This document shows, piece after piece, positions 7,312-14,987 of a stretch of DNA of 17,946 bases. The notes beneath the pieces are model-generated. The model made no database searches and was not told the DNA's origin. It saw only the letters and a list, made by a program, of their open reading frames with translations. The DNA comes from Candidatus Methanomethylophilaceae archaeon. GTDB lineage: Archaea; Thermoplasmatota; Thermoplasmata; Methanomassiliicoccales; Methanomethylophilaceae. Location of the stretch: NCBI GenBank assembly GCA_023230065.1, contig JALNYB010000020.1, forward strand, positions 1 through 17,946. Reading direction: 5' to 3'. The position numbers were made by a program, and so were the translations under genes. Position 1 is the stretch's first letter; each line of letters opens with the position of its first letter.

Positions 7312-7325
7312 AGAAAGTACTTTCT
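7312..7325. repeat. 14-base perfect palindrome before the transposase remnant
   Basis: AGAAAGTACTTTCT is a perfect palindrome about 20 bases upstream of the transposase start. It may belong to the left end of the insertion sequence. No matching right end was found, consistent with the element being truncated. Confidence 0.4.
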
Positions 7326-7618
7326 CTCCGTACGTTGGCTCTTATGTATGGGGACTTTCAGCAGTTTTGGTCTCAACCAGGCATATCACGAGCGTTATGA
7401 AAAACTTGGCGACCGTCTCTCCGACGTTGGTAAAACTCTTGATTGGGATGTGTTTCGCCCTCTTCTTGAATCCATGTATTCGAACAAATCCGACAAAGGC
7501 GGTCATCCCAATGTCGATGTAATACTCATGTTCAAGATTCAGCTTCTGGTAGTCTGGTATAATCTGTCTGATCTCGCCGTTGAACGTGAAATCTATGATC
7601 GTCTCTCCTTTTGGCATT

Positions 7619-7667
7619 GTAAGTGAGGGCATTAGCCCGAAACGGTGAGCAAGTTCTAGCTTGCGGC
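7619..7667 (+). repeat. Hairpin repeat inserted in transposase, copy D
   Basis: About 49 bases interrupt the transposase between the codons for SFWH and LVCPDK. The insert has GGGC-ATTA-GCCC and then GCAAG-TTCTA-GCTTGC (7649-7665), two adjacent hairpins. It resembles the block at 15670-15720, which has a first hairpin, then an AGCGGAGCAAGG-like block, then CTTGCG and CC. The boundaries are uncertain by a few bases. Confidence 0.6.
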
Positions 7668-7816
7668 CTCTTGTGTGTCCTGACAAAATACCTGACAATT
7701 CAACGATCTGGTTATTTCGGGAACGCATGTCCGAATCAGGCGTTGACAAATTGGTTTGGCAGGAATTTCAGAGGCAGCTTGACCTGAAAGGTCTCAAAAT
7801 TGAACAAGGCAGTGCG

Positions 7817-7860
7817 CAAGGCAAAGCCTTGCTTTCCGCTTCGTTTCGCTCGCTTTGCTC
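7817..7860 (-). repeat. Hairpin repeat inserted in transposase, copy B
   Basis: Forty-four bases interrupt the transposase between the codons for GSA and QDAAF. On the minus strand the insert contains GCGGAAAGCAAGG and, with the flanking CG, GCAAGGCTTTGCCTTGCG (7832-7815). Those 18 bases are identical to 3335-3352. The insert shifts the reading frame, so it arrived after the transposase stopped being needed or was itself the inactivating event. Confidence 0.65.
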
Positions 7861-7957
7861 CAGGATGCAGCGTTTGTGTATGCTGAACCCAGTCATTGTA
7901 AGAAAGACACGCCGCGAGGAGAGCAGGCAAAAACATGACGGGATAAAGATGGAATAA

Positions 7958-9571
7958 TTATCCACTAATTTGTTTTCCGCACCCAGTGCAGAATCTTGCA
8001 TCGTCTGGAAGTTGTCTGCCGCAATACGGGCAAAAGATATTTTTCGGATCATCTGATCCCTTCTCACCCACAACCGGACGATGGACGATCGCATCATCTG
8101 TTGCATAGACACCGATATTTCCTTGAATTATTTTTTCCGCCGAAAAATAGTTTACATTGTACACAATTTTTTTCAGGTCTTTTTCTACCGCCTCCCCCAA
8201 TTCATAGCACAACCCGAGATTGGTTTGTGCATCAGCATCTCCTTGTTCTGCTTCTTTCGTGTAACCATATCCCGCATTTTTCTGGTCTTTTTCCACCCCA
8301 TTCTTATAACACAACTCTAGATTAGTTTGTGCACGTGCATTTCCCTGCTCCGCTGCTTTGGTAAACCACATCACCGCTTTTTTCAGATCTTTTTCCACAC
8401 CCACCCCATTCTCATAGCACGACCCGAGATTGAATTGTGCATCAGCATGTCCCTGCTCCGCTGCTTTTGTGTACCAATATACAACTTTTTTCAGGTCTTT
8501 CTCCACCCCCACACCCCTCTCATAGCACCTCCCAAGATTATCTTGTGCCATTGCATTTCCCTGCTCTGCTGCTTTCGTGTACCAATATACTGCTTTTTTC
8601 TGGTCTTTCTCCACCCCCACCCCATTTTCATAGCACAACCCGAGATTATTTTGTGCACGTGCATATCCCTCACGTGCATATCCTGCACGTTCACCTCCCT
8701 CGTCTGCTGCTTTTGTGTACCAATACACCGCTTTTTTCTGGTCTTTTTCTACACCCACCCCATTTTCATAGCACCACCCGAGATTGGTTTGTGCCTCTTC
8801 ATTTCCCGGGTCTACTACATCTCTCGATAATGTTGGGCGTGGTTCTGCTGCTTTTGTCCACCACTCCACCGCTTTTTTCGGGTCTTTCTCCACCCCCACA
8901 CCCCTCTCATAGCACACCCCGAGATTGACTTGTGCATCAGCATCTCCCTGTTCTGCTGCTTTCATGTACCAATATATCGCTTTTTTCGGGTCTTTCTCCA
9001 CCCCCACACCCCTCTCATAGCACACCCCGAGATTGACTTGTGCACGTGCATATCCCGCACGTGCATCTCCCTGGTCTGCTGCTTTTGTGTACCAATATAC
9101 CGCTTTTTTCTGGTCTTTTTCCACTCCCACACCCCCCTTATAGTGCTCACCGAGAAAATTTTGTGCAAACGCATTTCCCTGCTCCGCTGCTTTTGTGTAC
9201 CAATATACCGCTTTTTTTTGGTCTTTCTTCACCCCCATCTCAAAGTCATAGCACATCCCGAGATGATTTTGTGTATCAGCATCTCCCTGTTCTGCCCTTG
9301 CTCTTGTACTGGAAACCCATTCTTTCTCCTCCCTATCCTTCTCCTCATCCTCAAAATCATAGTACAACCCGAGATAATTTTGTGCATCTGCATGTCCCTG
9401 TTCTGCTGCTTTCGTGTACCAATATACCGCTTTTTTCTGGTCTTTCTCCACCCCCATCCCAAGGGCATAGCACACTCCAAGATTGAATTGTGCACGTGCA
9501 TCTCCCTGTTCTGCTGCTTTCGTGTACTGTTCCGCTGCTCGTTTTTCCTTATTAAAAAAGCTAAATCCCAT
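7958..9571 (-). CDS. Large Sel1-repeat protein with C-terminal zinc ribbon
   Basis: A 537-residue protein with 12 Sel1 units of about 36 residues (markers AQFNLGVCYALGMGVEKD, AQVNLGVCYERGVGVEKD and similar). Then comes GVYATDDAIVHRPVV and a Cys4 ribbon at C514, C517, C528 and C531. Several units are nearly identical at DNA level, showing recent expansion. Some carry short insertions such as RAGYARAQ and EPRPTLSRDVVDPGNE. No signal peptide or membrane helix is seen, so it is probably a cytoplasmic scaffold. It is the last gene of a four-gene operon, two bases after the AAA ATPase stop, with GGTGA before its ATG. Its place in the operon suggests it recruits partners to the ATPase or its substrate. 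That role is inference. Confidence 0.88.
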   Translation of the reverse strand: MGFSFFNKEKRAAEQYTKAAEQGDARAQFNLGVCYALGMGVEKDQKKAVYWYTKAAEQGHADAQNYLGLYYDFEDEEKDREEKEWVSSTRARAEQGDADTQNHLGMCYDFEMGVKKDQKKAVYWYTKAAEQGNAFAQNFLGEHYKGGVGVEKDQKKAVYWYTKAADQGDARAGYARAQVNLGVCYERGVGVEKDPKKAIYWYMKAAEQGDADAQVNLGVCYERGVGVEKDPKKAVEWWTKAAEPRPTLSRDVVDPGNEEAQTNLGWCYENGVGVEKDQKKAVYWYTKAADEGGERAGYAREGYARAQNNLGLCYENGVGVEKDQKKAVYWYTKAAEQGNAMAQDNLGRCYERGVGVEKDLKKVVYWYTKAAEQGHADAQFNLGSCYENGVGVEKDLKKAVMWFTKAAEQGNARAQTNLELCYKNGVEKDQKNAGYGYTKEAEQGDADAQTNLGLCYELGEAVEKDLKKIVYNVNYFSAEKIIQGNIGVYATDDAIVHRPVVGEKGSDDPKNIFCPYCGRQLPDDARFCTGCGKQISG

Positions 9572-9573
9572 CT

Positions 9574-10743
9574 TTACACTTCACCACACTCATCGTTCCA
9601 TTGTTCGTATTGTTCAATCTTATTTTTTGTTATTGGTGAGCGGATCTTCATAAAAGCTTCACGAAAATCATCATCAGCAAGAGGGATCGTCTGCAAATTC
9701 CGCATTTTCAGTTCATCAAATGATAATTCAGCCATTTTGTAGAGATCTGGGTTCACTCTATGGATCATCGTCCATATCGCCTGCTGACAGAAGTTGGAAA
9801 TATCCCGTCCTGAGTAGAGCATCTCCGCACACTTTTCGGAAATGCTCTCAAGAGAAACTCCTGAGATGTCCATGCCTTTTGTCTGGATCTTTATGATCTC
9901 CTTACACGCTTTCTGATCCGGAAGAGGAACATAGATCCGCCGTGGAAAACGGGATAAAACTGCTGTATCCAGATCCCACGGGGTATTTGTCGCTGCAAGA
10001 GTGAGGAGAAGCTGATCACTTTTCTTGTCGGAAAGCCCATCCAATTCTGTAAGGAGGCTGGAGAGGACTTTACGCGTCGCCTCGCTTGTTTCCCCGTCCC
10101 GGGACTGACTGAGAGCATCGAACTCATCAATGAAAACGATCGAGGGGGAGTGATCTCTTGCCGAGTTGTAGAGCGCAGAAATCAGTTTTGAAGATTCACC
10201 GAAATATTTTGAGAGCACACTCTCCGATTTCACATCATAGAAGGTTGCATGCAGACTTCCTGCCGCCGCAGCCGCAAGAAGGGTTTTCCCGGTCCCCGGA
10301 GGTCCAAAGAGAAGAATGCCTTTCCAGGGTTTGATGGACTCGGGTTTTTGGAGACCTGCGATCACCACCGTTTCCATCATCAGTTTTTTTACAGAATCAA
10401 GCCCGCCGATATCGGACCATTTGACATTGGAGGTCTTGATAAGAGAGGAGGCTTTTTGGCTCATTTCATTTTCCTCTTCTTTCTCGGTTTCAGTATGAGG
10501 TGACTGGGACGGTTTTTGTTTTGATCGTATTTTTCCAGATGATACTCTCTCCCATTTTGCTGCACGCTCGAGATATTCTTTTTTGTTCACGGGATTCATG
10601 TTTGCAAGTTCATGATAGAACCTCGCGATCTCAGCAGCTTTTTTTGTGGCTCCGGGAAGGTCATTTTTCTCAATCAGGGATGCATACTCTGCGGTGGCTT
10701 TTTTCAGGGCATCATATAGAGGTCCGCTGAGATCGATTTTCAT
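9574..10743 (-). CDS. Vps4/CdvC-like AAA ATPase with MIT-like N-terminus
   Basis: A 389-residue single-ring AAA ATPase. Residues 5-70 form three predicted helices like an MIT domain. An acidic linker leads to the ATPase domain, with Walker A GPPGTGKT (147-154), pore loop KYFGES (179-184), Walker B IVFIDEFDA (202-210), sensor ATN (251-253) and RRIYVPLP (268-275), typical of the Vps4/katanin/spastin clade. Vps4-type enzymes disassemble ESCRT-III filaments, and two ESCRT-III-like genes lie divergently at 12133-13307. The usual RRF arginine-finger pair is SRF here (S264-R265). I start at ATG 10743: it overlaps the preceding stop as ATGA and follows GGGAGG. A TTG six codons upstream is less likely. 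Confidence 0.88.
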   Translation of the reverse strand: MKIDLSGPLYDALKKATAEYASLIEKNDLPGATKKAAEIARFYHELANMNPVNKKEYLERAAKWERVSSGKIRSKQKPSQSPHTETEKEEENEMSQKASSLIKTSNVKWSDIGGLDSVKKLMMETVVIAGLQKPESIKPWKGILLFGPPGTGKTLLAAAAAGSLHATFYDVKSESVLSKYFGESSKLISALYNSARDHSPSIVFIDEFDALSQSRDGETSEATRKVLSSLLTELDGLSDKKSDQLLLTLAATNTPWDLDTAVLSRFPRRIYVPLPDQKACKEIIKIQTKGMDISGVSLESISEKCAEMLYSGRDISNFCQQAIWTMIHRVNPDLYKMAELSFDELKMRNLQTIPLADDDFREAFMKIRSPITKNKIEQYEQWNDECGEV

Positions 10744-11474
10744 TGGAGTTTCCTCCCGCACTTGTTACAATAGTGTTGATCTTCCTGAGTCGGTGCCCCA
10801 CAATTCGCACACGTTTCTTTCTTAATAATACGTGAAAGGATACCTGTTGGTTTTATATCCACGGTATTTCGCTCTTCGGATCTTTGGATGATTTGTTCAA
10901 TTGGGACATTGCAGCCAGTACCGGGCTCTCTCATTATTACCGGACGATTCAGTATTGCGTTATCAGTTGCCTGGACTCCCCCAATATTTACAGGGGCAGA
11001 AATATCACCGTTGAAAATTATTTTTGTAGACGAATCTTTGTTCAAAGAATATGACATCAGAGGTTGAGAAAACGAATCCCTAGGTTTGATTCCAGCTCTT
11101 TCATTTTTCATATCTTCATAGTCGGCAAAGACTTCCTGATAGAAATTTACAGGCCCGTTCCCTAATCTTCTCAACACCACATTAAACAGTGTTTCAGCCT
11201 CGTTATAGCGCTTCATTTTTCCGAGAGTCTTTGCCATCCAGTGAGTTGCCTGAATATTTCCAGAGTATCTCATGCATGCTATTTCAAAATTTTTCAGAGC
11301 ATCGCTGTATTTTCCAAGACCATAATATGCACGCCCAATTCCGGAATATACATATGAATTATCCAATTCGCGTCTTGCATTTTCAAATGATTTGAGAGCA
11401 TCCGTGTATCTTCCTCTGTTCAAATTCATTCTGCCTTCATTGTACAAAATTTGATAGCGTTCAGTTTTTATCAT
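10740..11474 (-). CDS. TPR protein with C-terminal zinc ribbon
   Basis: A 244-residue protein. Residues 6-110 hold about three TPR-like units (GRYTDALKSFENA, GKYSDALKNFEIA, KRYNEAETLFNVV). The middle carries GGVQATDNAILNRPVI, the motif shared with the two Sel1 proteins of this window. A Cys4 ribbon lies at the end (C222, C225, C236, C239). TPR and zinc-ribbon modules bind proteins, so an adaptor for the following AAA ATPase is likely. The gene starts three bases after the upstream stop, and its own stop overlaps the ATPase ATG by four bases. This is tight translational coupling. Confidence 0.85.
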   Translation of the reverse strand: MIKTERYQILYNEGRMNLNRGRYTDALKSFENARRELDNSYVYSGIGRAYYGLGKYSDALKNFEIACMRYSGNIQATHWMAKTLGKMKRYNEAETLFNVVLRRLGNGPVNFYQEVFADYEDMKNERAGIKPRDSFSQPLMSYSLNKDSSTKIIFNGDISAPVNIGGVQATDNAILNRPVIMREPGTGCNVPIEQIIQRSEERNTVDIKPTGILSRIIKKETCANCGAPTQEDQHYCNKCGRKLQ

Positions 11475-11477
11475 TGT

Positions 11478-11993
11478 TCACTCTACCTCTAGGAAAACCT
11501 TCAGTTCCTTATCGATTCTCCCAGCAATAAACGAAACTACGTCCCCGTACCCCCGCACAACAACTAAAACAGCCGTCTTATCTCCAGCCGTTAAAGTAAC
11601 ATCGATCCCTGCCTGTCCTTTCTTTGTGTATGCGGTATATGATTTGATTCCCTGTTTTGTTCCTTCGAACGAAGCCCCGAGTTTATTCATGAGATATTTC
11701 AGGAAATTCTCAACCGCAGTTGAATCTATAGTCGTAGTATATTTCAGCTGGGTTGTTTGCTCATTGATATCAGGAGAATAGATGTCTCCTGCAAAAATAT
11801 GAACGGATCCGGTTCCAACACTCAGACGGGAATAAAGATCATCAAGAAAATCATCCACATCATCTCCGGCATAATGGATCACCGTTCCTTTCGTTTTATG
11901 TATTTTCCCCTTATCCTTCCAGCGTTCAATAGCGTAATCTATCCGTTTACGCTCCGCATCGGACTGATAATCTACCAAAATCAGATAATCCAT
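11478..11993 (-). CDS. Unrecognised two-part protein, first gene of the minus operon
   Basis: I do not recognise this 171-residue protein. The first half looks like a beta-alpha-beta-beta-alpha-beta unit: MDYLILVDYQSD, then a helix with RKRIDYAIERWKDKG, GTVIHYAG, VDDFLDDLYSRL, and SVHIFAGD. This is a ferredoxin-like pattern. The second half has a helix (AVENFLKYLMNKLG) and several strands (IDVTLTAG, AVLVVVRGYG) before KELKVFLEVE. No membrane segment or cysteine is seen. The frame extends to an ATG at 12047, but a TATA box (12026-12019) lies inside that extension at the right distance for a transcript starting near 11997. I prefer ATG 11993. Its operon position suggests a role with the AAA ATPase. 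Confidence 0.8.
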   Translation of the reverse strand: MDYLILVDYQSDAERKRIDYAIERWKDKGKIHKTKGTVIHYAGDDVDDFLDDLYSRLSVGTGSVHIFAGDIYSPDINEQTTQLKYTTTIDSTAVENFLKYLMNKLGASFEGTKQGIKSYTAYTKKGQAGIDVTLTAGDKTAVLVVVRGYGDVVSFIAGRIDKELKVFLEVE

Positions 11994-12018
11994 ATTAAAT
12001 AAGGAATATGTTTTATGA

Positions 12019-12026
12019 CTATATAT
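12019..12026 (-). promoter_or_regulatory. TATA box of the minus operon
   Basis: The minus strand reads ATATATAG, centred about 29 bases before ATG 11993. It implies a nearly leaderless transcript and excludes the upstream ATG at 12047 as the main start. Confidence 0.55.
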
Positions 12027-12092
12027 TTCTATCACCACATTGGACATTCGATTTTAAGGTTATTATATTTATAATCCGTTTTGGAGAATAGA

Positions 12093-12099
12093 TTTATAT
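12093..12099 (+). promoter_or_regulatory. TATA box of the plus operon
   Basis: TTTATAT lies about 37 bases before ATG 12133 and 28 before GTG 12124. Either start would have little or no leader. With the box at 12019-12026 it forms a back-to-back promoter pair about 75 bases apart, so the two operons are probably controlled together. Confidence 0.5.
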
Positions 12100-12132
12100 C
12101 GATGAAAAACCAATGAAATCCTTGTGACAAAA

Positions 12133-12741
12133 ATGGAACTGAAAAATCCGTTCAAAAAAAATACTGCGATCGACAAATTCACGAGCACAGAACTCCAGGA
12201 AGAAGAGCTCAGACTCAAAATCAGGATCAATCGTCTCAGAAAAGAGATCGAGACAATTGAAAAAGCGAAAAAATCCCTTTTTAATGAGGGTATAGGAGCC
12301 GATCTGATCAAGAAAAAGATGATCGCGCAGGAGTTAAAACAACTTGATATGAGCGGAAAACTCAAAATCAAGAACTTCCTGACCTTACACAAACAGTACA
12401 TGTTTGTGTCCAACCTCCTCATCCTCAAAACGTATCAGCGTGATCTGGAGAACACTCAGATCTGGAAAACAATTCAGAGTCTCTCTCCTAAGAGCTTCGA
12501 GGAGTCCCTCATCAAAGTCAACCTGTCCGGGAATAATTTTGAGAAAGTTCTCGAAAATCTCAACAACATCGTTGCACTTGACGAAACCACGGCTTCTGAT
12601 TCTGATGTTGACGAAGGAGAAAGGCAGATGTTTGATATCTGGAACAGTGTTGAGGCAGGCAGTATGAATGTATCCGAAGCGGAAAGCATGCTCTCGATCG
12701 AGAAAGACATCGAAAAATCCTTAGAAAAAAGTGAGTTCTAA
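12133..12741 (+). CDS. ESCRT-III (Snf7/CdvB)-like protein, first paralogue
   Basis: A 202-residue, highly charged helical protein. It has a short basic N-terminus (MELKNPFKKN), a long helical hairpin at about 15-100 (LRLKIRINRLRKEIETIEK, then MIAQELKQLDMSGKLKIKN and VSNLLILK), shorter helices, and an acidic C-terminus. That order is the usual plan of ESCRT-III subunits, which form membrane-bound filaments. The neighbouring protein shares a VxNLLxxK block and the same layout, so the two look like paralogues. The Vps4-like ATPase in the divergent operon supports the reading. No clear MIT-binding motif is visible. GTG at 12124 is an alternative start. PspA-like or unrelated coiled-coil proteins are the other options. 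Confidence 0.6.
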   Translation: MELKNPFKKNTAIDKFTSTELQEEELRLKIRINRLRKEIETIEKAKKSLFNEGIGADLIKKKMIAQELKQLDMSGKLKIKNFLTLHKQYMFVSNLLILKTYQRDLENTQIWKTIQSLSPKSFEESLIKVNLSGNNFEKVLENLNNIVALDETTASDSDVDEGERQMFDIWNSVEAGSMNVSEAESMLSIEKDIEKSLEKSEF

Positions 12742-12743
12742 AA

Positions 12744-13307
12744 ATGGCCCGCGGGATCTTTGGACGGAAAAACGGCCTTGACAAGATCTCCTCTGGTGAT
12801 CTGCGCATAACGGCCGCTGAGCTGGAATACCAATATTCCACTCTTATGAAACAAATGAAAGAAGCTGACGAAAAAATTGAAGCAAATCTCTATGCAGGAA
12901 AAAATGCTGCATCAGAAATCGAAACTCAGTTTGCAGCCCGGCAAGTAACGAATCAAATGCTCATAAAAAATGAACTCCTCCAGCAGATCCTCGCAACCGA
13001 AAACAAACAGATGGCAGTCGCAAATCTTCTACGGATAAAAGAGGAAAAGAAAGACCAGGCACATCAAAAACACAACATATTCAGTAAGATCGATGTAGAT
13101 CAGCTGTTGAAAGAGCGTGAGAATACGGAGGTTCAGGCAGAAACCGAAAAAAAGCGGATCACTGAAATCCTTGCCACAACAAATAATGGATCATCTGATG
13201 AATATGATAAAATTCTGGGTCTTATGAAAGCACTAAGGGTAGATGATGAAAGTATTGCTTCTGCAAAGATTGAGGTGGAAAATCTCATTCTGGAGCCTAG
13301 AATTTAA
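12744..13307 (+). CDS. ESCRT-III-like protein, second paralogue
   Basis: A 187-residue helical protein starting MARGIFGRKNGLDK, a small basic, Phe-containing N-terminus like that of Snf7/CHMP proteins. A helical hairpin (about 24-105, including ELEYQYSTLMKQMKEADEK and MAVANLLRIKEEKK), a third helix with ETEKKRITEILATT and an acidic region follow. It starts two bases after the previous stop and is its paralogue by layout and by the VANLLRIK block. Two different subunits of this type are expected for a mixed filament. The assignment is by pattern, not by profile search. Confidence 0.6.
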   Translation: MARGIFGRKNGLDKISSGDLRITAAELEYQYSTLMKQMKEADEKIEANLYAGKNAASEIETQFAARQVTNQMLIKNELLQQILATENKQMAVANLLRIKEEKKDQAHQKHNIFSKIDVDQLLKERENTEVQAETEKKRITEILATTNNGSSDEYDKILGLMKALRVDDESIASAKIEVENLILEPRI

Positions 13308-13352
13308 GTGTCCTGGAGCTAATAACAGATTACTTATTGAATTGGAGTTATA

Positions 13353-14984
13353 ATGCTGTTTAATAAAAAAATTACCTGTTCCTGTGGTCATGAAAACCCC
13401 GCCGGAAGTCAGTTTTGCGGAGCGTGCGGTAAAAGACTTGGAGGAACGGAAAGTGGCACCTGTCCTGTATGTGGTGCAAAACTAAATCAGGGAGCTGCAT
13501 TTTGTGGAAAATGCGGTGCAAAGCTCTTGGAATCGCCGCAAACAACACGAATTGCCGACACCTCCAAAGAACTAGGCAAAAATCGTCAGTGGATGAGAAT
13601 GCCGGGCGACTTCGCGCAGAGATTTGATATTCAGGATCTCCGAGGTGTCTTTGCAAAACGACTCACTGTAGAACAGGGAACAAAAGCCATTCTTCTTCAG
13701 GGAGGAATTTACAAAGGAACACTTCCTGCAGGCGCATACAATCTTGGAAACATCTTTGATACCATTGGTCAGTTGAGACTTGATGAGCGAACAACGGTTA
13801 TTCTTGTTGATGCCGGAGAGATTCCTCTCACCTTCATGATTCCAAAAGGTGAGTTACGCTCAAAGAATGCAATATCCGTTGGAGCTGCAGGTAAAGTGAC
13901 GGCACAGATCAAAGATCCGATCGCTTTTCTTGAAAACTATCTGAAACGTGAACAGCACGTTAGTCTTGCGGACATCGAGAACTGCATTCATGCAGAACTC
14001 AAAAATATTGCCCAGAATAAAATATCCCAATATAATATCGAAGAACTGTACGGAAATGCAGTTCTCAGTCAGGAATTGAGTAATGAGTTCAAGAAAAATC
14101 TGAATGCAAACTTTGGTAACAGGGGTATAGAGATTTCTCATCTGAACTGTGTGGGTTTTGATGAAGGAGCCTGGAAAGAGGTTCTTGGAGCACGCGAGAG
14201 TTTGCAGATCGAAGTGGGCAAAGCCAAAGCAGAGTATGAAAAGAAAGCCTATCTGCGTGAAGCAGGAACGGAAGATGCCGTTGGTCAGATTAATGCGGAC
14301 CATACCATAAAATCCCTTGATCAGGAATTGGGGAACCAGAGAGCTGATGCGAATTTAGGTCATGAGCTTGCTCGTGATTCTGCAAGACATGATCACGAAC
14401 TGGAAAAAGACCGCAAGGAGATCGAGCAGCTACTGGAGTTCAAAAGACAAAACAAGGCGATCAAACGCGAGGATGAGAGACAAAAGATCGCAAATCTCTC
14501 AGAGGCATCGATCGAAGTGCTCATTTCTCTGGTCGATGATCAGAAGGTCGGCGCCCTCGTTCAGCTTGAACTTGCAAAGAGAGCAAACAGCCTGACGCCA
14601 GAACAGATCCTTGCGATGAATGCAAAAGACCCGAAGGCAGCTGCCGAGGCATTAGCAACTCGTGCCAAACTTGAATCAGTTGAACAATTGAACGAATTGC
14701 GCATCAAGGATCAGCAGGCATTCAACATGATGATGCAGAGTCAATATAAGGAGAATGCCGAGCAGATGAAGGAGGTAATGAATTCTGCGCTGAATGCTAT
14801 GGGGAATACGGCGACTGCCCGCTCTACGGCTCAAAATCCCGGGGCAACCGTTGTTACAGGGGGCATGGGGGCGCCGGTTGTTGTTAATGTCGCTCCTGAA
14901 GGAAGTACACAATGTCAATACTGTTCAGCGAATGTTCCAAACGGAGATGTTTTCTGTCCAAGCTGCGGGAAGAAACAGGAATGA
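13353..14984 (+). CDS. SPFH/band-7 protein with three zinc ribbons
   Basis: A 543-residue protein with two N-terminal Cys4 ribbons (C9, C11, C22, C25 and C37, C40, C51, C54). An SPFH/PHB domain follows at about 98-266 (LTVEQGTKAILLQGG and LPAGAYNLG near its start), then a long charged helical region (about 280-470) and a C-terminal ribbon (C521, C524, C535, C538). SPFH proteins such as stomatin and flotillin oligomerise on membranes and mark membrane patches. No membrane helix is present, so association would be peripheral. GGAG precedes the ATG at good spacing, and a 45-base gap separates it from the ESCRT-III-like gene. It probably recruits or scaffolds the filament proteins. Confidence 0.88.
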   Translation: MLFNKKITCSCGHENPAGSQFCGACGKRLGGTESGTCPVCGAKLNQGAAFCGKCGAKLLESPQTTRIADTSKELGKNRQWMRMPGDFAQRFDIQDLRGVFAKRLTVEQGTKAILLQGGIYKGTLPAGAYNLGNIFDTIGQLRLDERTTVILVDAGEIPLTFMIPKGELRSKNAISVGAAGKVTAQIKDPIAFLENYLKREQHVSLADIENCIHAELKNIAQNKISQYNIEELYGNAVLSQELSNEFKKNLNANFGNRGIEISHLNCVGFDEGAWKEVLGARESLQIEVGKAKAEYEKKAYLREAGTEDAVGQINADHTIKSLDQELGNQRADANLGHELARDSARHDHELEKDRKEIEQLLEFKRQNKAIKREDERQKIANLSEASIEVLISLVDDQKVGALVQLELAKRANSLTPEQILAMNAKDPKAAAEALATRAKLESVEQLNELRIKDQQAFNMMMQSQYKENAEQMKEVMNSALNAMGNTATARSTAQNPGATVVTGGMGAPVVVNVAPEGSTQCQYCSANVPNGDVFCPSCGKKQE

Positions 14985-14987
14985 AAT

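Larger units (their letters stand above)
7348..7957 (+). pseudogene. IS5-type transposase remnant, twice interrupted and truncated
   Basis: The first 90 codons read like the N-terminus of an IS5-group transposase (AYHERYEKLGDRLSD, then KGGHPNVDVILMFKIQLLVV and DLAVEREIYDRLSF). The frame breaks near 7619 and resumes at 7670 one frame over (PDKIPDNSTIWLFRERM to GLKIEQGSA). It breaks again at 7817 and resumes at 7861 (QDAAFVYAEP, then KKDTPRGEQAKT). The two interruptions, about 49 and 44 bases, account exactly for both frame changes, and both are hairpin-forming. The protein ends at a TGA where relatives continue, and the remaining catalytic C-terminal half is missing: the next gene's stop follows at 7958. 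It cannot be active. Confidence 0.85.

Noticed and set aside
7342..7749. 135-codon minus-strand frame opposite the transposase remnant
   Set aside because: The opposite strand reads clearly as transposase; this frame is its shadow across an insertion.
7961..9571. Regular repeats of about 108 bases that could suggest a CRISPR or tandem array
   Set aside because: The period matches 36-residue Sel1 units in one intact reading frame, with no spacers.
8081..9742. Long plus-strand open frames opposite the large Sel1 gene
   Set aside because: They are repetitive antisense translations of the Sel1 units (repeated FRVPIYRFF-like strings) and carry no independent coding signal.
12069..12428. 119-codon minus-strand hydrophobic frame
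   Set aside because: It is the antisense of a lysine/glutamate-rich helical gene, which always gives phenylalanine-, leucine- and serine-rich shadows.
12133..12741. Reading the two helical proteins as PspA/Vipp1 phage-shock proteins
   Set aside because: PspA and ESCRT-III are related, but the basic short N-terminus, acidic tail and linked MIT-like Vps4 ATPase favour ESCRT-III. A profile search is needed to settle it.
13860..14303. 147-codon minus-strand frame inside the SPFH gene
   Set aside because: It lies wholly inside a confidently assigned domain and has no start signals.
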